A stretch of DNA of 64,000 nt from Eonycteris spelaea (Eukaryota; Chordata; Mammalia; Chiroptera; Pteropodidae). The position numbers and the translations under genes were made by a program. Of this stretch, positions 47,491-59,830 are shown piece by piece. Numbering within the stretch: position 1 is the stretch's first letter; each line of letters opens with the position of its first letter. The notes below the pieces were generated by a model, which ran no database searches, was not told the DNA's origin, and worked only from the letters and a program-made list of their open reading frames with translations. The DNA is taken from the NCBI GenBank assembly GCA_003508835.1, contig PUFA01000285.1, positions 1,488,001 through 1,552,000 on the forward strand, in the 5' to 3' direction.

Positions 47491-47780
47491 TAACAAGTTC
47501 AAAGAGGTTTTCATGCCCTCCCACCATGATGAAGGCTTGTTCTCACCTCGGGGCCTTTATACCACCTGTGCCCTCTGCCTGGAACCCCCTTCCCTGCAAT
47601 TCCTGGTCTCCTATGTCACTTTCCCAGGGAAGCCTTCTCCCACCTGGTCCAGCCAGTGTAGGCCAATCTTTATCTCCTTTATCTGGGCAGATTTAACCTG
47701 CCTCTGTTGTGTCCCCAGTGCTGACACCTAGTGAACGGCCCAGTCAACCTATGGTGAATGAAAACACTAACGAATGAATA
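47490..47780 (+). repeat. L2 LINE 3' end
   Basis: Sense L2: ctgcctggaacccccttccc, tatgtcactttcccaggga, ccccagtgctgacacctag, ending near ggtgaatgaaaacac. Confidence 0.7.
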
Positions 47781-48854
47781 CAAAGCATGAAAGAGTGAAT
47801 GAATCTTGAGATCCTGGGTTTGGGTGCACACATGGATATGGGTGCCTGCGCGGGTTGACCCACGTGCGAGTACGTGCGTGCACGTGTCCCTCCCCCACCC
47901 CTGCTCAGGGCAGGCCGGAGCCATGTCCTAGAAGCACAGCGCCTGTCGCTCCTCCTGCAATCACCAGGAGGCATCAGAACTCTGACTTTGAACCCCTCTC
48001 CCCAGAGCTCTGCCAGGTTTGGCCTTTGAGCGCTCTGTCTGCCAACACTTCCCCTGTCCACCTCTACTCTTCCTCCATTTTAGAGGGGAACAGGGTCTCC
48101 TGGTAGACCAGGGGCCTGTGTTGGGGCTCTGATCTCAGCTCAGTTCTACGCATTTGCATCATAAGTCCACTGGTCTGCCTGCGTGCAGTCCGCCCCCCTC
48201 CCCCCTCCCACCCCCCACACCACCTTCATGCATAGGCCCTGGTGGGAGCTCTGGGTTGATGTAGGGTGACAGGGCAAGAATTCTGACATCCACAGATTCT
48301 TGACAGTTTATACAACTCATGACTTCAGTGATGACCAGTGAAGGCTTCCTACCATGCATCTTGCCCAAGTAGCAGGGTCCTCTTCCCTGTCCCCAGGCTG
48401 TGAGGTAGAGGTCACAGGCACAGGGGCTGGACTGGGCCCTTTGTGGAAGCCAGATGCCTTTACCCCAGGCAGCAGGGGCTGGGCATCGCATGACCCAGAC
48501 CCACAGCTAAGGAGTCTCTCTGGACATACAGAGGTAAGAGGCATGTGGACCTTCTATTTCAGTTACAGTTTCAAGAGCCTCCTCATCAGGCAGCATAAAA
48601 AATGCAACATTCAGGCCTGGTCTAGAGTGGGAGGTGGCCCCTGGAGGAAGATTTGGTGAGTTCCCTTCTAGAGGCCACAGAAGGCAACTTCCTTATTAAA
48701 TATCTCAGTCTCTCCTCTCGGAATTGTGCTGCGTTTCCCACCTCCCCCAGTCCAAGCCTCCCAATGGCCCACAATGCCCACACCAGTTGGTCCACCTGGA
48801 CTGCCCCTCCCACCACTCTCCCACTTGCTCCCTGAGCTTCAGCCTCTTCGTACT

Positions 48855-49045
48855 CAAGCACGTCAAGCCCAGATCTTCCTCAGGGCTTTTGTACTAGCTG
48901 TCCTCTCTGCCCAGAATGCTCTCTCCCAAGATGTCCTGCTGGCTGGCTCAGATGTCTATGTTCAGATGCCATCTCCTCACGGACACCTCCCTGAACACCT
49001 CATCAATTTATTCCCTCACCCTGCCATAATTTTTCATATTTATTT
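48855..49045 (+). repeat. L2 LINE 3' end, left part (split by an LTR)
   Basis: Sense L2: gggcttttgtactagctgtc, ctgcccagaatgctctctcc, cctccctgaacacctcatc, atttttcatatttatttt. Its continuation resumes at 49510 after the LTR. Confidence 0.8.
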
Positions 49046-49509
49046 TGTAAACAATAATATTAATGGAGCCACTTTAAAATGGAGCCACTTTAAAATGGAG
49101 GCAGAGCTACCATGCCAGAGGACCTGCCCTGCATGTCTTATGCCTCAAGCTTTGGAAGGTTAAAAAGAGGGCAAAATAACCTTTGGACTGGGCCTAAGCA
49201 ACCTGTTTCCCAAAGAACTATTTGCAAAGATAACAAGAAAGCAGTTACGATGACTATTGAACTGAAAATTAAAAACACTGTTTAGAATTAACATCACTAT
49301 ATTATCTGTTCTAATAGAGATGCCTTCTTCTATTGATGTAGTCATTCCCTTTCCCTTTCTCATGAATACTCATTGCCTTTGTCTCCTAATAAGAACATTA
49401 TTTGGGCTTCTGCCTGAATCAGTGCTTCCTCAATAGCTATATTCTTACCGATCTCAGTAAAGGCTTGTTGCCTCTTGCTTTGAAAGGCCCTTTCATTTTT
49501 AGGTTAGCA
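49046..49509 (-). mobile_element. Solo ERV LTR, family A, copy 2
   Basis: 464 bases with TG...CA ends (tgtaaacaataat to aggttagca), reverse orientation of copies 1 and 3. Flanked by perfect 4-base duplications attt at 49042-49045 and 49510-49513, typical of class I (gammaretrovirus-like) ERVs. Inserted inside an L2 copy. A small internal duplication (ggagccactttaaaat twice) lies at 49,065-49,097. Confidence 0.85.
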
Positions 49510-49615
49510 ATTTATGTACATTCTTGTTCACTGACCACCACCCTTGCTAGACAGGGAGCTCCTCTAGGCCCAGGCTGAGTATATCTTGCTCAGAGCCTGG
49601 CACGAAGGGATACAT
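49510..49615 (+). repeat. L2 LINE 3' end, right part
   Basis: Continues the L2 copy broken at 49045: tagacagggagctcctctag then cagagcctggcacgaaggg, the normal next segment of the L2 3' end. Confidence 0.75.
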
Positions 49616-49619
49616 GACA

Positions 49620-52540
49620 GAGGAAATAGCAAGCACAGGGAAGGTGTCCTCCAGACCCCAAGGACAAGCCCAGAACTAGGGCAGTGGGGCCCAGGGAACT
49701 GGGACTGCCAACTGTGCCAAGGTTTGGGCTGGGGAGGAGGTAGGGGCTGCTGTTCTATATACTCTGGGTATCATCCTGGGACGGCTCTCCAGGAGCAAGG
49801 CAAAACCCTCATTGTACTGACTAGGGACTGTGTGTTCAGAGAAGGGAAGCAAGGAAGCAACCAGCTCAAGGGCGCATAGCAAGCAGTGCCGAAGCTGGGA
49901 ACTGAATGACCATGTGGTTGGGGTCCCCCAGACATCAGGTAGCCTTGCTCTATGTCTGAGGGCAGGGCTTTCTTTGGATCTGCAGACTTCAGCATAGCAA
50001 TCCCAGGAACTAAGATAAAGGGTATTTTCCCTGCTCCATTTTTTAAGCCGGTCTGGTAACTCTGGCCCAGGGAAGGAGGAAGGGGGCAGCAAATGGCTTC
50101 CATCTTCAGCTTTATCTCAGGCTGTATCCTTGGCTGCTTTGTGGGCAGGGGTGATGATGGAGCAAGCAGGGCTGGTGTCATCTCTTAGCAGAGTCTTAAC
50201 AGTATCTGGCTAAGCCTCCATCTGATGCGTGGACCCCTTCCCAGCCACACCTCCACCAAGGGCTGCAGCCTCTGCTTGCGCTCCTCCCCTGGTGGGGAGC
50301 TCATTTCCATTGAGAGGTGATTCCTGTAGAGATCAGAGATTCGTCTTGTCTTGGTTCTACTCCCTGAGGCCTGTGACGTGAGGGCCTGATGTGTAAACTG
50401 TGGCTTGCTCTAAATACTCATTTCTTTGCCTCTTATGAAAGCCGTTGTGAATCCTTTTGGAAACCAGGTGGGTGGGTCAATATATACATCGGCTGTGCTA
50501 TGTTTATCATAGCTTGTTTATCCTCATTTCTAGGGCAGTCAAGTTCTCCTGGAAGTTGCAAAGCCTCCACCAGGGCCCAGCCCTGCCCAAAGCCCCCCAG
50601 ATAGTGAGGGAGAGCCTGGTGAGCCCAGAAACCCAGGAGTCCTGCCCTACTCCCCACCCACAGCCCAGACTCTGACCAGCTTGAGTGAGCTACCTGCTAA
50701 GCCCAGTTTAGCTGCATCCACCCCCTTCAGGCTTGCAGAAGCTGTGGGCTGCTCTATTCCTGTCCTGGGCCTGCCTTGTCATGGGTCCTGGGTGAGGAGG
50801 CTTGGGAGGCAGCAGCAGCTGTGACCTCTGGTTGAAAATGCACCAGCCCAGGAAGTTTTTCCTTTCTGGATCCCAAACCTACTATGGTTCCCCAATGCTT
50901 CAGGATCCAGGGGAAGGAGACCCAGCATGGATTCTCTACAGCAGAACCTTGTCTGGATTGTTCTCTACAGGGCTTGGGACATGGTAGGTGGAGCTACAGC
51001 AGGACTGATAGACCTGGGCCTGCCCTGGCAGATGTGAGGACATCAGACACAACAGAAGCAAACTCACAGATGCTTTAAGAAGCGCTTCCTACTTTTTTCA
51101 TTATCATTCCCCAAGGAGAAACATCTAATTAATTGAATGAGTTAATTAAATTATTTAAATTAATTAAACTTAATTACAGTTATTTAAATTTAATTTCTTC
51201 TCAACGAGAGATACAATACTAAGGAATAAGATTTTGTTGTGCAGTGCCACAAATAATTGCACTATCTAACTTTTTTCACTCCCCCAAGAAGCAACTTTTT
51301 CCTCCCTTGAACATAATGGCGCAGAAAATTATAACCTGCATTCAGTGCTCTTAAAGAAACAGGGCACATGAGAGTGCCCCCTTTACTTGGAGCTAGTTAT
51401 GGGAGACAGCCCACAGCTTCGGAAGACTCCGTGTAGTGGGGAGGGCAGCAGCGGGAAGAGCAAAAATTAAGTGGATAAGGAGTGAAGAGAGCATGCCAGG
51501 AATAGCCTGTGCAAAGGCCCTGACACAGGAGGGGATTTGGTACCACTGACGAGAATTAGGAGTTGAGGGGCAGATCACATGAGGCCCTATAGGCCATGGC
51601 AAAGACTCTAGACTTTATTTTCAGGGCACAAGAGGAGTCATTGGAGGGCTTTAAGGAGGGGAGAGATGTGATCTTATTTACATTAAGAACAATGATAACA
51701 ATGACAGGATCAGCTTTCTGAAATGTCCTTGTCTTTGCCAGGCTGCCTTTCTGCTTCAAAGCCCTTCTCCGTGCTCTGACCTGCATGAAGGTTTACCCAC
51801 CCCTCATCTTAAGGTCTTGGGTCAGACAGATTTGATTTGACTATGTCACCCCTTGAAGATGTCACAACATCTTTCTGAGACTAACACTGATTTTTGCAGG
51901 ACTACAGGTGGTTTCCAAAAGATTCTGGAGGGCACAAAGGCCCATCGTAAACCTGGCAAACTGCTGGTGCTCAGTTAATGAACCTGCCCCTTGGTTCCTG
52001 TTTTCCACCCTTGTACCCACTCAGTACCAGAGAGTGAATGATGAGCACTAGGCACTGTGTTCCTCGGGCTCCAAATTCATTCTCCTTCTCATAGTTGGCT
52101 TTAAACAAAAACCTCATTCCCTGTGGTTCCCTAGGATGCACATCTGTGGCCAAGATGGGCTTAATTTTTAAACCTCGGTCTCAGTGTCTGTTCTGGGATG
52201 TAAGTTTCACAGGCTTGCTGTTAACAAACTGGGGGACAGACCTGCCTATCTGGAGGTCCCAGGGGTCCTGACTGGAGCAAGGGCAGAGCCTGGCCAGGTA
52301 TCCAGTCCTCCACTGAAACCCACTTGGTCCCCTCTGTCTATGGATGACCTTCAGCAAGTCACTAATTCTTCAGGGCTCAAAATTGTTAGTTGTGAAATGG
52401 AGTGAGAGCCACCTCCTCCTGCCCCGCCATCCAGCCACCTGCTTGATTGATCGCAGTGAGTCTCAATGAGAAAAGCTTGGGGAAGGAGTTGGGTGGGTGG
52501 GGATTAGGGCCAGGATCACTAAAGGAGTATCTCCCTTCCA
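49620..52540. other. Intergenic DNA, mostly unique
   Basis: Apart from the A/T tract and the L2 trace near 51,480-51,680, I see scattered MIR-like words (for example 52,340-52,400, aagtcactaattcttcaggg) and no exon, RNA gene or promoter. Confidence 0.5.
51110..51200. repeat. A/T-rich low-complexity tract
   Basis: Repeated taatt/attaa units (gagttaattaaattattt and similar) over about 90 bases. An L2 antisense trace follows at about 51,480-51,680 (gtgcaaaggccctgacacag). Confidence 0.6.
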
Positions 52541-52543
52541 TCT

Positions 52544-53010
52544 TGTTAACCTAAAAAGAAAAGAACATTTCAAAGTGAGAGGCAACAACATTTATTTGAG
52601 ATCAATAAAAATAGCTATTCGGGAAGCACTAATTCAGGCAGAAGCCCAAATAGTGTACCAGTTATGAGAAAAAGGAAATGGTATTTATGAGAAAGAGAAG
52701 GGAAATAATTATATCAGTTGAAATAAGGTATTTCTGTTGGTGCAGATAAGATAATACAGTGATATTAATTCTAAACAGTGTTTTTAATTTTCAGTCCTCT
52801 GGTCATCGGTCCAGTAGTTATCATAACTGCTTTCTTGTTATCTTTGCAAACAGTTCTTTGGGAAACATGTTTGCTTAGGCCATGTCCAAAAGTTATTTTG
52901 CCCTGTTTTTAACCTTCCAAGGCTTGTGGCATAAGATATGCAGGGCAGTTCCTCTAGCGTGGCAGCTCTGCCTCCATTTTGAAGTGGCTCAGTTTATGTT
53001 GTTATTTACA
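52544..53010 (+). mobile_element. Solo ERV LTR, family A, copy 3
   Basis: 467 bases, tgttaacctaaaaag to gttatttaca, with perfect 4-base flanking duplications atct at 52540-52543 and 53011-53014. Aligns with copies 1 and 2 through gagaggcaacaa, gcaaacagttctttgg and ggcagttcctct. AATAAA occurs in gatcaataaaaatagc about 60 bases from the start. Solo LTR without internal region. Confidence 0.85.
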
Positions 53011-53014
53011 ATCT

Positions 53015-55640
53015 CTTGCTCATTCTGGTCTTTCTGCCGGGAATTCACTCCAGGATTCTTGGTTGCAAGCAACAGAAGTGACTCTGTCCACCCTAGGTAA
53101 ATGGCGGGGGCGGGGGGGGTGGCTTTCTTGACTCAATCTCAGGGCTTACAGAATGAACAGGAGAATTTTCAGGGGCTGTGGAGGCTAGAGGGACCTGAGC
53201 ATTTAAGCCAATCTGGTCAGTACTCTACTGTGGCCCTTGACCCAGATATTAAGTTTCAGAGTCCCAAACAGGAGTAGCCTATAGACCTGAGAGTCTACAT
53301 AGAAGTTCCCTCCCAAATAAGAAGGTGTTTGGATATTGTATAGCCACCACATTCCAAAACACATATTCACGACACCTCCACTGTTCTACCTGTAAACTCC
53401 TGCTTATCCCTCAAAACTTACTTCTGCTGGCTCTTTGTGAAGTTTCTGTATTAGCCACCCCTTTCTCAGGGTTTCTACAGCCCCTTCCTTCCCTCTCTGT
53501 AGCCTTAATCACACTGGGTGGTCATGTTTATGTCCAAGTCTGCTTCCCGCACCACATTGCTCCCCTGAAGCAGAGGTTGAGCCAGCATTTATTAAGTACC
53601 AGGTATAGCTCTGTGCACTTTGCACAGGTTATTGTATTGAATTTTCACAACAGCCCTAGTAGGAGGGTTCTATTGCCTTTTCCATTTTACAAACGATGAA
53701 AACCAGGCACAGAGATGCTAAGCAATTTGTCCACATCGTACAGCTGGTGAGGGTAGACCTGAGATCTGAGCCCAGGGTAGCCTGGCTCTAAGGGTTGGCA
53801 AGTGAGGGGGTGTGCAGTCCCCAGGGCTGCTCCATCCCCAGTGGGGTATGGCCACTTGGCTGCTCTTCCTTCTCAGGTATTTGAAGACCGTGAGACAGTG
53901 ATCTTCTATCCCCCAGAGTGGGTTAATCAAGCTGAGTAAATAAAATGCCAATGTCTAAATTAAGAGCTTTGCATCATTCAAATCTTGAAGCTGTTGAAAT
54001 AAAGAATGTACACAGTTTCTAAAACTTTGGCAAATGCTATTTTCAGAACTAAAAAAGGAGAAACAACTGCAAGGGTGGAAAGATCTTATGCCCAGGGTCA
54101 AATAGGCCTACATGGCCATGCCTCCCAGCTACATTGCCATGGGCAGCCCCTCCCCTCTGTGTGGGAGAATAAAAGGACCTACCTGTAGTGGGTGCTGCCG
54201 TGCCTGCTTCTGCTCCAGTCACTGCAGTTGTACGCACGATCTTTCTCTGGGCTAGCACAGCTCTGTCTCCCAGCTTCTCTAGCTGGATGGAGCTCCAGGC
54301 ACCCCCAGGGGGACCTGTGTTGACAATACACCATTATTGACTTCTTCCCACCTCAGTCTCATTCTCTGTGGATTTTTCCCACCAGAATTTCCTTGCATTC
54401 AAATCCTTCTCTCAGTATCTGTTACTGGGAGAACCTAAGAAGATGGCGCCTCTGAGAATTATGGGGGGAGTGCAGGAGCTAACGGAGGTCAAGCTTTTAG
54501 TTCATGGAGGTGCTCAGCAAATGACCCCTGAAATTGTTACAGGGATTCACCCTGCCCCACTAGGGCCACCCTGCCCTCATAAGCTGTCCTGGCTCCCTAC
54601 AGAGCCTAGGGTCTACTTCCCCCAGTTTCTTTCACAGTTTTAGGCTTTTCTGTAATATTGTTTCTCCCTTTGCCCACCCACCTCAGACCCTCCACTTTAT
54701 CTGTGTGACCTTGGGCAAGTCACTATACTTCTTGACTCTACATTCTCAGCCCCATGTACTGGAAACTGTTGCCTTCTCAAGGCAACACCAGCATTGTTTA
54801 CTCAGCAACATGGTTCTCACAGTTCTCACAGCATATGACAGACAGCACTCTTGGCTTAGGGTCCCTGGGGGGGGGGTGTCTTTGAGGCTGTCACTGTTCA
54901 TCTCCTCTGGGGCCACAGTGTGAGGAGGGCAGCTGAGGCTGGTAGGGGAGATTGAAAGGGTAGGGATCACAATGGTCTGGAAGCCCCTCCCCCCACTACC
55001 TGGGTTTGGCGTCCAAAGTTCTCCTTATGGGAACCACATACCTAATCCCCTTTCCTCTGTGTTCTTGGCTGGCAGCTCACATCTTAAACCTGTTTCAGAG
55101 AATCACCCTTGGGTATGCTTCACTCCATACAGCGGAGTTGGAGTGCTTGAGAGTTGACAGTCACTTTCTTGGGCACCACCAGCCAATCTATTATAGCAGG
55201 AAAACCCAACTTCTTGCTTTAAGGCAGTACAAACTTAGAGGTGTAATCTACACAGTAGAGCTCCCTGGGATCAAGCCTTGGCCAGGACTAAAATGCATGC
55301 TTGCTTGGCTTTTCCTGCTCTCTCCTGTTTCCCTTGCTTCTTTACTGGTTTCTGTCAAAACTTCTTTTCTAATGCATCTTGATACTTGCCTCAGGCTCTG
55401 CTTCTGTGAGAATCTGGCATAAGGCAACCTGCTGGCCCTAGGCATCATGGGTACATTTTAATAGAATGAGTTTATTGATTAGGATCTAGGTTTGGCTGCT
55501 TTTTAAAAACAACAGAAAACCAAATCGATGATTGTTTAAACCAGACAGATGATTATTTTACTCTCTCCTGAAACAGTTTGAGGGTCAGTGGACTGTAGCA
55601 ACAATGATAGCCACATGGTGCCAGCATGTTAAAAATCTAG
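53015..55640. other. Intergenic DNA with a MIR trace
   Basis: An antisense MIR lies at about 53,570-53,780 (gcatttattaagtaccagg, cattttacaaacgatgaaaa). The remainder looks unique or too decayed to name. The reading frames present have no family resemblance. Confidence 0.45.
53100..53125 (+). repeat. G-rich simple tract
   Basis: G runs interrupted by single C or T (ggcgggggcggggggggtgg); a likely polymorphic homopolymer and weak G4 candidate. Confidence 0.5.
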
Positions 55641-55647
55641 GTAATAA

Positions 55648-56938
55648 GGTTATTTTAACTATGCTGGTTCTTCCAATCCAAGAACACAGAATATCTTTTC
55701 ATTTCTTTGTATCTTCTCCAATTTCTTTTAACAGGTCTTATAGTTTTCATCATATAGGTCCTTTACATGTTTTGTTAAATGTATCCCTAGGTATTTTATT
55801 CTTTTTTTTCCAATTGCAAAAGGAATTATTTTTTCCACTTCTTTTTCTGAGAATTCATTATTAGAGTACAGGAACGCTATGGATTTTTGAATATTAATTT
55901 TGTATTCAGAAACTTTCCTGTATTTGCTTATTGTTTCTAGTAGTGTTCTTGTGGAATCTTTAGAGTTTTCTATGTAGAGAATCATGTCATCCGCAAAGAG
56001 TGACAGTTTTACTTCTTCATTTCCTATTTGGATGCCTTTTATATCTTTCTCATGCCCAATTGCACTTGCTAGGACCTCCAATGTTATACTGAATAACAGT
56101 GGCGATAGTGGACAGCCTTGTCTTGTTCCTGATCTTAGAGGAAATATTTTTATTTTTTTCCACTAAGTATAATGTTGGCTGAGGGTTTGTCATAGATGGC
56201 CTTTATAATGTTAAGGTACTTTCTTTCTATACCAATTCCGTTAACTGTTTTGATCATAAATAGGCCAGCAGGTCATATCTTGTCAAAGGCTTTTTCTTCA
56301 TCTATTGATATGATCATATGATTCTTATTTTTAATTTGTTTATGTGGTGTATACATTAATTGATTTGCGTATGTTGAACCACCCTGTGCCCCTGGGATGA
56401 AGCCCACTTGATTGTGGTATAATCTTTTTAATATGTTGCTGTATTCGGTTTGCTCTAGTATCTTATTTAGGATTTTTGCATCTGTGTTCATGAGAGATAT
56501 TGGTCTGTAGTTTTCTTTTTTTGTGTGTTATCTTTACCAGGTTTTGGTATCAGAGTAATACTGGCCTCATAAAATGAGTTAGGAAGTATTGCTTCCTTTT
56601 GATTTTTTGGAAGAGTTTGAGGAGAACAGGGATTAAATCTTTGAATGGTAGAATTAATAGTGAAGCCATCTGGTCCTGGACTTTACTTTTTGGTAGGTTT
56701 TGATGATTGTTTCACTTTCAATAATGCTGATCAGTATTTAGATTTTCAGTTCTTGATTCAGTTAAGAAAGGTTGTATTTTTCTAAGTACTGTTCTATTTC
56801 TTCTAGGTTATCAAATTTAGTGTTATATACTTTTTCATAGTATTCTTGTATGATCCTTTGTATTTCTGCGGTGTCTGTTGTAATTTCTCTTCTTTCATCT
56901 CTGATTTCTTTATTGGTGTCCGTTCTCTTTTTCTTGAC
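55648..56938 (-). mobile_element. L1 LINE ORF2 fragment (reverse transcriptase region), truncated at both ends
   Basis: Antisense L1 ORF2. On the - strand the conserved FADD reverse-transcriptase motif is visible in a 117-codon open piece (55728-56081), with a second open piece at 56273-56491. Stops and frameshifts separate them, so it is dead. Neither the 5' UTR/ORF1 nor the 3' tail adjoins: the 3' side stops at about 55648 and the 5' side at about 56938. Confidence 0.9.
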
Positions 56939-56939
56939 A

Positions 56940-57320
56940 ATACCATTATTTAATACTTCATATGTAATAATAATTCCTTAATATTAGCAAATATCTAGTA
57001 TCTGTTCAAATTTAGAATTGCCTCAGAGATGTCAGAATGAACAAAAATGGTCTGAATAAAGTCCCGACATCACATTGACTGATGTATCTCCCAAGTATCT
57101 TTCATCGCAAGTTTGCTCCTTCATGTTTTTTCCTTGAAATTTATTTGTTGCAGAAATTGGGTTGTTAGACCTGTAGAGTTTTTTTATAGTTTCTGTATTT
57201 CCTGTAAATTGGAAGGTGGGTCTAGACACTTGATTTAGTGTTGGATTTTTTTTTTTTTTGACAAGAATACTTGGCAGAGAGTCCTGTGTTCCTCTAGAGA
57301 GAGGCAAAGTGTCCTACCAT
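56940..57320. repeat. Unnamed old interspersed repeat
   Basis: Contains tccttgaaatttatttgttg, gtagagtttttttatagttt and ttgacaagaatacttggc, words I associate with an old mammalian repeat but cannot assign to a family. Includes a T run at 57,246-57,259. Confidence 0.35.
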
Positions 57321-57679
57321 ATCTGTGGTGTTAGTAGCTACTGATGCCCAGTACCAGAGTTCTAATTTATTATTAGTTACAAACTGGTGATATCCTAAAT
57401 CTATCATTTCCTGTCCCATTTATTTGCCGAAATGTTTCTATGGAGAAAAAACTCTCTCTCCGCTACTCTTTGGTTACTTGATGGTATAGTTTGTAAAGGA
57501 AAGGCAGGATATATACTTGCCTTGGTTGCTCTAACAGTTTTGTAAATTAAATTGATCGTCCAGTGGTGATCAAGTAGGGATTAAAAATAACTCATGGATT
57601 GAAAGATATTTAATGTGTTTCAATTGATTGCAATAATTACCCTTACTGAGGTTCTCTCCCCTTCATGTAACATTGGTGG

Positions 57680-57800
57680 CAGTTGTAAAACATGGCCACA
57701 ATTCTTGGACTTTCACTGAGAGGTGTGATTTATGTCCCTACCCTTGACTCTGAGAACTTATGACTGCTTCAGTCACAAGTGGAGTGTGGCAGAAGTAATG
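57680..57800 (+). mobile_element. MLT1-like LTR fragment
   Basis: 5' part of an MLT1-type LTR: tgaatgtgattt-like gaggtgtgatttatgtcccta, ttatgactgcttcagtcac, gtgtggcagaagtaatgctc. Confidence 0.5.
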
Positions 57801-57829
57801 CTCAGGGCCTTGGAAGATGAGTTGTATAA

Positions 57830-58660
57830 TAGTTTATTTATGACCTTTATACTTGAAAGTCAATTTATTTAGACATATCATTCTTGGCTCATGCTGTTCT
57901 CCCTTAATATTGTAAATATGCCTTCTGTTGCTTCTGGAAGGAAGTGTTGATGCAGGTAAGTCTAATACCAACCTGATTTTCCTGATTAGTGACTTCATCT
58001 CTTTTTGCCTGTATTCCCAAAGGCATCGTAGAATATGTTGTAGAATATGTCTCTGTTGAATATTCTGGGTCAGTTTTTCCAAGAACCTAGTGTTGTTTCA
58101 AGTTATTTATTTCAGGAAAGTTTTTTTTTTTTAATTACAGTATTTTGCTTTTGATTGACTCTCTAGTTTTGGTTTCTTTCTTCAGTGACTTGTTATACAT
58201 ATGTTAGATCTTTTTGCTTGCTGTCAACATAGTTACTTTCTCTTGAAGCCTATTTATAGCTTCCATTTTTTTGTTTGCTTAAGAATTTCCTACCATTTTA
58301 TCTTCTGGTTCTCGTAGGCGTTTTCTGCTGTGTTTATTTGCTCTTGTGTTCCTTTTAGTTTACTTTTCATTCTTTAATGAGTTTTTCTTTTATTCCTAGT
58401 TTTTCCTTGGTTCTAGCACATCTTCTCTGAGGACTTCTCATTATGATTTGTATCTGTTGTATCTTTTATTACTTTCTTAATTTTTGTTGACTCATTTTTC
58501 AATATTAGGATACAGTTTTTATGTTTTGAAGCATGTGTTCTGTGGGCATATATTTCTGTAATGCCTTCATTATCTATAGGGACATGGCTCATTATTCTCA
58601 TTTTTCTTATGACAACTTTGTAAGGGTTTTTGACTACAATCTTTTTCTAATGCTTATTTT
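57830..58660 (-). repeat. Possible HAL1/L1 ORF1-like remnant
   Basis: A/T-rich; its - strand is A-rich with Lys/Asn/Glu-rich short frames (58413-58601 and 57834-58082), the texture of HAL1 or L1 ORF1. No specific motif confirms it. Confidence 0.35.
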
Positions 58661-58799
58661 TACATGAAATGAATTTTCTGAACTTTCAAGAGGAAGGGTG
58701 GGTCAGAATGCTTTTTATGCTGCATGACTCTAGCTCTCCTCTTTTGTTATTTTACGAAATGTTACATAAAAGGTCTTGTATTACCTTTTCTCTTTCACC

Positions 58800-58965
58800 T
58801 AAATCTTTTCTATCCCTTTCTCCCCACTCCTCCCCTTCCTTTCTTCCTCCCTAACTCCCTCTCTCCCTCCCTCCTCTCTCCTTCTCTTTTTCTTATCTCT
58901 TCTCTTCCTTTCTCCCTTCCCCTCCCCTTCCCTCCTTTCCTCCCTTCTCTTTTCTCGTTCATTCT
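58800..58965 (+). repeat. Polypyrimidine tract
   Basis: About 165 bases almost entirely C and T, with ctcc and cctt units (ctccctctctccctccctcc). Partly mirror-symmetric, so able in principle to form triplex DNA. Confidence 0.8.
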
Positions 58966-59094
58966 ATTTTTTGGTCACCATGTCTGTTCTGCCCAATTTG
59001 GATTCTGCTCTCAGCAAATCCTTCTCAGTTGGGGCCCTGCCATTGAAGGGAGTTTTCGCTTGTTATGAGTATTGAGAGTTTACAGGGCCGGCAC

Positions 59095-59830
59095 TACTTC
59101 TGCCCTTCAAAATGTTACTGCTGGGGTGATATGAAATCTGGTGCCGTCCAGAACATGGGGAGGACGCGGTGTTGCCATAGTCCCTCGGTTCTTCCCTGCT
59201 GTATACGCATAGAAAAGAATTACAGTAAGCAAGATTTAGAAAAGTCAAGATTATTAAAAGTATTTTTTAGAAGGAGAGGGGCCATGCTAAGAAAGGCTGC
59301 AACACTGTGGAATTTGGGAAGTGAAGAGATGAGACAGAGTACGCCCCAAGGGAGGCGCAGTTTTTTCAGCAAGGAGAGCTGTAGCAACACAGAGGTGGGA
59401 AGCTCTGTTTATATTTGGGCTGTGATGGGAGGTCCTAGATGATCTATCTGTGAGGTACCTTGACTGGCAGCTGGATGCTAGATAACACTTTGCCTGCTAC
59501 GCATGTGCTTACCCAGAATTCAGTCTGTTACTAGATTTATGAACTTCTAGGCATAGTCATGATATTATAATAGTATAATGAGGCTGAGGTTGTAGGTGGG
59601 TAGGTTAGGCTAATATTTTCTGTGTATATATTTGTGGCTGGTTTAGCCAGCAGCTTTTATGGCCTTAGTGCTCTAGGATTTGGGACAATTTATAATCCTA
59701 AAAGGGAGGTGTTTCTGGGAGGTCCTTAAGGAAGTTCTTCAAAGGAAGTTTCTATGGTTACAGAGCTAGGCCTTCTCTCCTGTCACTCATGCCTGACTGA
59801 CTATCTAATAAAACCTTTCCATAGGCCCCT
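59095..59830 (-). mobile_element. Probable ERV LTR, family C
   Basis: Single-copy in this window, but with LTR-like texture: on the - strand an A/T-rich AATAATC region near 59,240 is followed by a GC-richer end near 59,100-59,180. Boundaries are not defined by clear TG/CA ends or target duplication. Confidence 0.35.

Noticed and set aside
51110..51200. Replication origin or attachment site in the A/T-rich tract
   Set aside because: It is plain taatt low-complexity sequence with no iterons or other organised structure.
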